Source: CAYLXX01 sp964387955
GTDB taxonomy: Bacteria > Patescibacteriota > Microgenomatia > UBA1406 > GWC2-37-13
Reading direction: 5' to 3'
NCBI GenBank assembly: GCA_964387955.1
Contig: CAYLXX010000013.1
Location: 1-23,677, forward strand
DNA length: 23,677 bases
This document shows positions 22,103 to 23,677 of this stretch, in pieces (position 1 is the first letter of the stretch; each line of letters opens with the position of its first letter). Under the pieces are notes generated by a model. It had not been told where the DNA came from, searched no databases, and saw only the letters and a program-made list of their open reading frames with translations. The translations under genes and the position numbers were made by a program.

Positions 22103-22963
22103 ATGAAATTGTCTCTTTGCATTGCTACATTCAACGAAGAGCAGAATATTGCCGTCTGCATAAACTCAGTCAAAAAGATCATCGATGAAATTGTCGTGGT
22201 TGACGGCTCATCTACGGATAAGACAGCTCAGATTGCCAGAGAACTTGGAGCCAAGGTTATTGTAGTCGATAATCCACCGATGTTTCATATCAACAAGCAA
22301 AAAGCACTAGATGCCGCACGAGGTGAATGGATTATCCAGCTTGATGCAGATGAGCGTGTTTCGCCAGAGCTAGCAGAAGAAATAAATCAGGTAATCCGCA
22401 TGAATCAGGAGGAGCTTGAAACGTATGAGGAACATTTACCCAAGAAGCATCTTTTCCTGCGTCATCAGGCGATGATTGAGAAACGGGAGGGAATTAACCT
22501 ACCAAAAGATGGCGAGTATGTGGCTTTTTACTTCCCACGGGTAAATTTTTTCTTAGGAAAATATTTGCGCTACGGAGGCGTGTATCCAGATGGGGCAATT
22601 CGGCTCGTGAAACGGGGTAGGGCGCGGTTTCCCATGAAAGACGTGCATGAGGTGATGGAGGTGGATGGGAGAGTGGGTTGGCTACAGCACGATCTTCTAC
22701 ATATGGATTCGCCGACGTTTGGGAGGTATTTAAGCCGTAATAGTCGCTATATCAATCTGATGGTGACTGATTTTAAAGAGAAAAAAATCGCCAAAAGTCC
22801 GGCTCAATTTGCCAATTATATGCTCGTTAAACCTGTACACTGGTTTCTGTTGACTCAGATTCGGCACAAAGGCATACTCGATGGTGCGCAAGGCATAATT
22901 TTCTCCTTTTTCTCGGCATTACGATTTCCACGGGCCTATTGGCGTTATATAATAGCAAGATGA
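22103..22963 (+). CDS. family 2 glycosyltransferase (GT-A fold)
   Basis: 286 aa from the ATG at 22103; an in-frame GTG at 22082 would lie upstream of the -10. The N-terminal GT-A domain has the nucleotide-binding start LCIATFNEEQNI (5-16), VVVDGSSTDKT (34-44) and the metal-binding DxD-type motif LDADE. The mid part (WLQHDLLHMDSPTFGRYLSR) and a C-terminal basic amphipathic stretch match the WaaE/KdtX-like group, which adds sugars to glycolipids or surface glycans. It is not multi-spanning. The stop overlaps the acyltransferase start (ATGA), so they probably modify the same glycan. Donor unknown. Confidence 0.88.
   Translation: MKLSLCIATFNEEQNIAVCINSVKKIIDEIVVVDGSSTDKTAQIARELGAKVIVVDNPPMFHINKQKALDAARGEWIIQLDADERVSPELAEEINQVIRMNQEELETYEEHLPKKHLFLRHQAMIEKREGINLPKDGEYVAFYFPRVNFFLGKYLRYGGVYPDGAIRLVKRGRARFPMKDVHEVMEVDGRVGWLQHDLLHMDSPTFGRYLSRNSRYINLMVTDFKEKKIAKSPAQFANYMLVKPVHWFLLTQIRHKGILDGAQGIIFSFFSALRFPRAYWRYIIAR
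22925..22953 (+). promoter_or_regulatory. possible internal promoter before the acyltransferase gene
   Basis: TTTCCA (22925-22930), 17 bases, TATAAT (22948-22953), then 6 bases to the ATG at 22960, all inside the GT2 coding sequence. Confidence 0.4.
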
Positions 22964-23511
22964 CTTTACTTCATCGAATAGTAGGTTTTTTCATTGCCAT
23001 ACCTGCGCGTATCCAAGGAGCAAAAATTGGCCATAATACGTTTCTTGCACCCGGCTATGATTTCTGGTTCACCGACATGCATGGCGTGGAAATTGGGAAC
23101 GATATTTTTATCGGTAAAAACGCTTGGATCCAGACTATACCAGAGAAGGGTCAACCTCAAATTATCATTGACGATAGGACATTTATCGGCCGCAATTGTA
23201 GCTTCACAGCAGTGGGGGACAGCCAGATTAAAATAGGCAAAAAATGTATTATTTCCTTCAATGTCACCATCGCCGCTCACGAGCATAACTTATTTGATCC
23301 CAAAAAAGCACCTACAGATAGCGGCTACATCACAGGTTATAAAACCGTGATAGGCGATGAATGTTTTATTGGCGCGCATTCGTTCATCATGAAAGGCGTG
23401 ATACTGGGCAAACATTGCGTTGTTGGGGCCAATAGCGTGGTGACCAAGTCGTTCCCAGCCAATTCGGTGATTGCGGGCAGTCCGGCCAAATTATTACGCA
23501 AATTGAAGTGA
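22960..23511 (+). CDS. left-handed beta-helix (hexapeptide) O-acyltransferase
   Basis: 183 aa from the ATG at 22960, which overlaps the GT2 stop; an in-frame TTG at 22939 is less likely. A short hydrophobic N-terminus is followed by hexapeptide repeats (GAKIGHNTFL, GVEIGNDIFIGKNAWI, FIGRNCSF, IKIGKKCIISFNVTI, FIGAHSFIMKGVILGKHCVVGANSVV) that fold as a left-handed beta-helix trimer. Catalytic His is in AAHEHN; the coil ends in VIAGSPAKLL, typical of maltose/galactoside-type O-acetyltransferases. It likely acetylates the glycan or lipid-linked sugar built by the neighbouring GT2. Length and motifs are typical. Confidence 0.87.
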   Translation: MTLLHRIVGFFIAIPARIQGAKIGHNTFLAPGYDFWFTDMHGVEIGNDIFIGKNAWIQTIPEKGQPQIIIDDRTFIGRNCSFTAVGDSQIKIGKKCIISFNVTIAAHEHNLFDPKKAPTDSGYITGYKTVIGDECFIGAHSFIMKGVILGKHCVVGANSVVTKSFPANSVIAGSPAKLLRKLK

Positions 23512-23516
23512 TAATG

Positions 23517-23677
23517 TTACTTCCCTGAAGCGTTTCTGATTGTTGAGAGAAGTTCTTGTTGACGACGTTGTGTGGCGGTTTCGGTTGTGATCTGGTTGAG
23601 GCGAGTTTGACCTGAGAGAGTATCAATGATTTGTTTTTTTTGCTCTTCAGTAAGGTTGGTAAGAGCTTGAATTTGAT
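23517..23677 (-). CDS. C-terminal part of a helical protein, 5' end outside window
   Basis: The minus-strand frame is open from the window edge to a TAA at 23519-23517 and encodes 52 complete residues: QIQALTNLTEEQKKQIIDTL, then a Gln/Thr/Arg-rich helical stretch ending in LLSTIRNASGK. It is polar and helical, with no motif that names a family. It ends 5 bases before the convergent acyltransferase stop. The position and steady reading frame, plus the same tight convergent spacing as other pairs here, support a real gene. Confidence 0.6.
   Translation of the reverse strand, partial: QIQALTNLTEEQKKQIIDTLSGQTRLNQITTETATQRRQQELLSTIRNASGK

Overview
The window reads as a compact, gene-dense chromosome segment of a bacterium with standard TGA/TAA/TAG stops (TGA ends pth, galT, a GT2 gene and an acyltransferase, so it is not the TGA-glycine code). 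Proline/threonine-linked cohesin-, dockerin- and FN3-type surface proteins, many membrane-anchored proteins of unknown family, a CxxC-type bL28, very short intergenic spaces and an almost complete lack of Shine-Dalgarno motifs together suggest a Candidate Phyla Radiation (Patescibacteria) organism, most likely Microgenomates-like. That placement is inference. I see no tRNA, rRNA, CRISPR array, insertion sequence or prophage, and no stretch over 300 bases lacks a gene; the longest gap (7395-7595) holds promoters and a dyad.

Layout. 1-2118 (+): the 3' end of a GH18-type glycosidase, a membrane-anchored protein with a six-cysteine C-terminal module, and two small tandem paralogues. 2115-7394 (-): a 99-aa unknown protein, then a four-gene carbohydrate operon transcribed from a near-consensus promoter at 7452-7480: (alpha/alpha)6 glycosidase, sucrose-phosphatase-like HAD phosphatase, sucrose-phosphate-synthase-like GT4, second GT4. 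7596-9078 (+): pth and a galT-like gene. 9057-14441: an island of unknown proteins built around a divergent, overlapping promoter pair (a zinc-ribbon membrane protein and a tail-anchored protein on the minus strand; an 866-aa coiled-coil protein and two small soluble proteins on the plus strand), ending in a convergent BldC/excisionase-type HTH gene.

14759-20020 (+): seven consecutive genes for secreted or membrane proteins, including a cohesin-plus-dockerin protein, two more cohesin-like proteins (one ending in an LPQSG sorting-like signal) and an FN3 protein. This looks like a cell-surface assembly locus. 20025-23677: site-2 protease homologue, rpmB, def, dsbB, GT2 glycosyltransferase, hexapeptide acyltransferase, and the 3' end of another gene.

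Two themes run through the window. First, -10-like hexamers repeatedly lie 5-9 nt before the start codon, which predicts many leaderless mRNAs; several starts were chosen on this basis. Second, all six convergent gene pairs abut or overlap, and at least one clear intrinsic terminator lies inside the opposing coding sequence.
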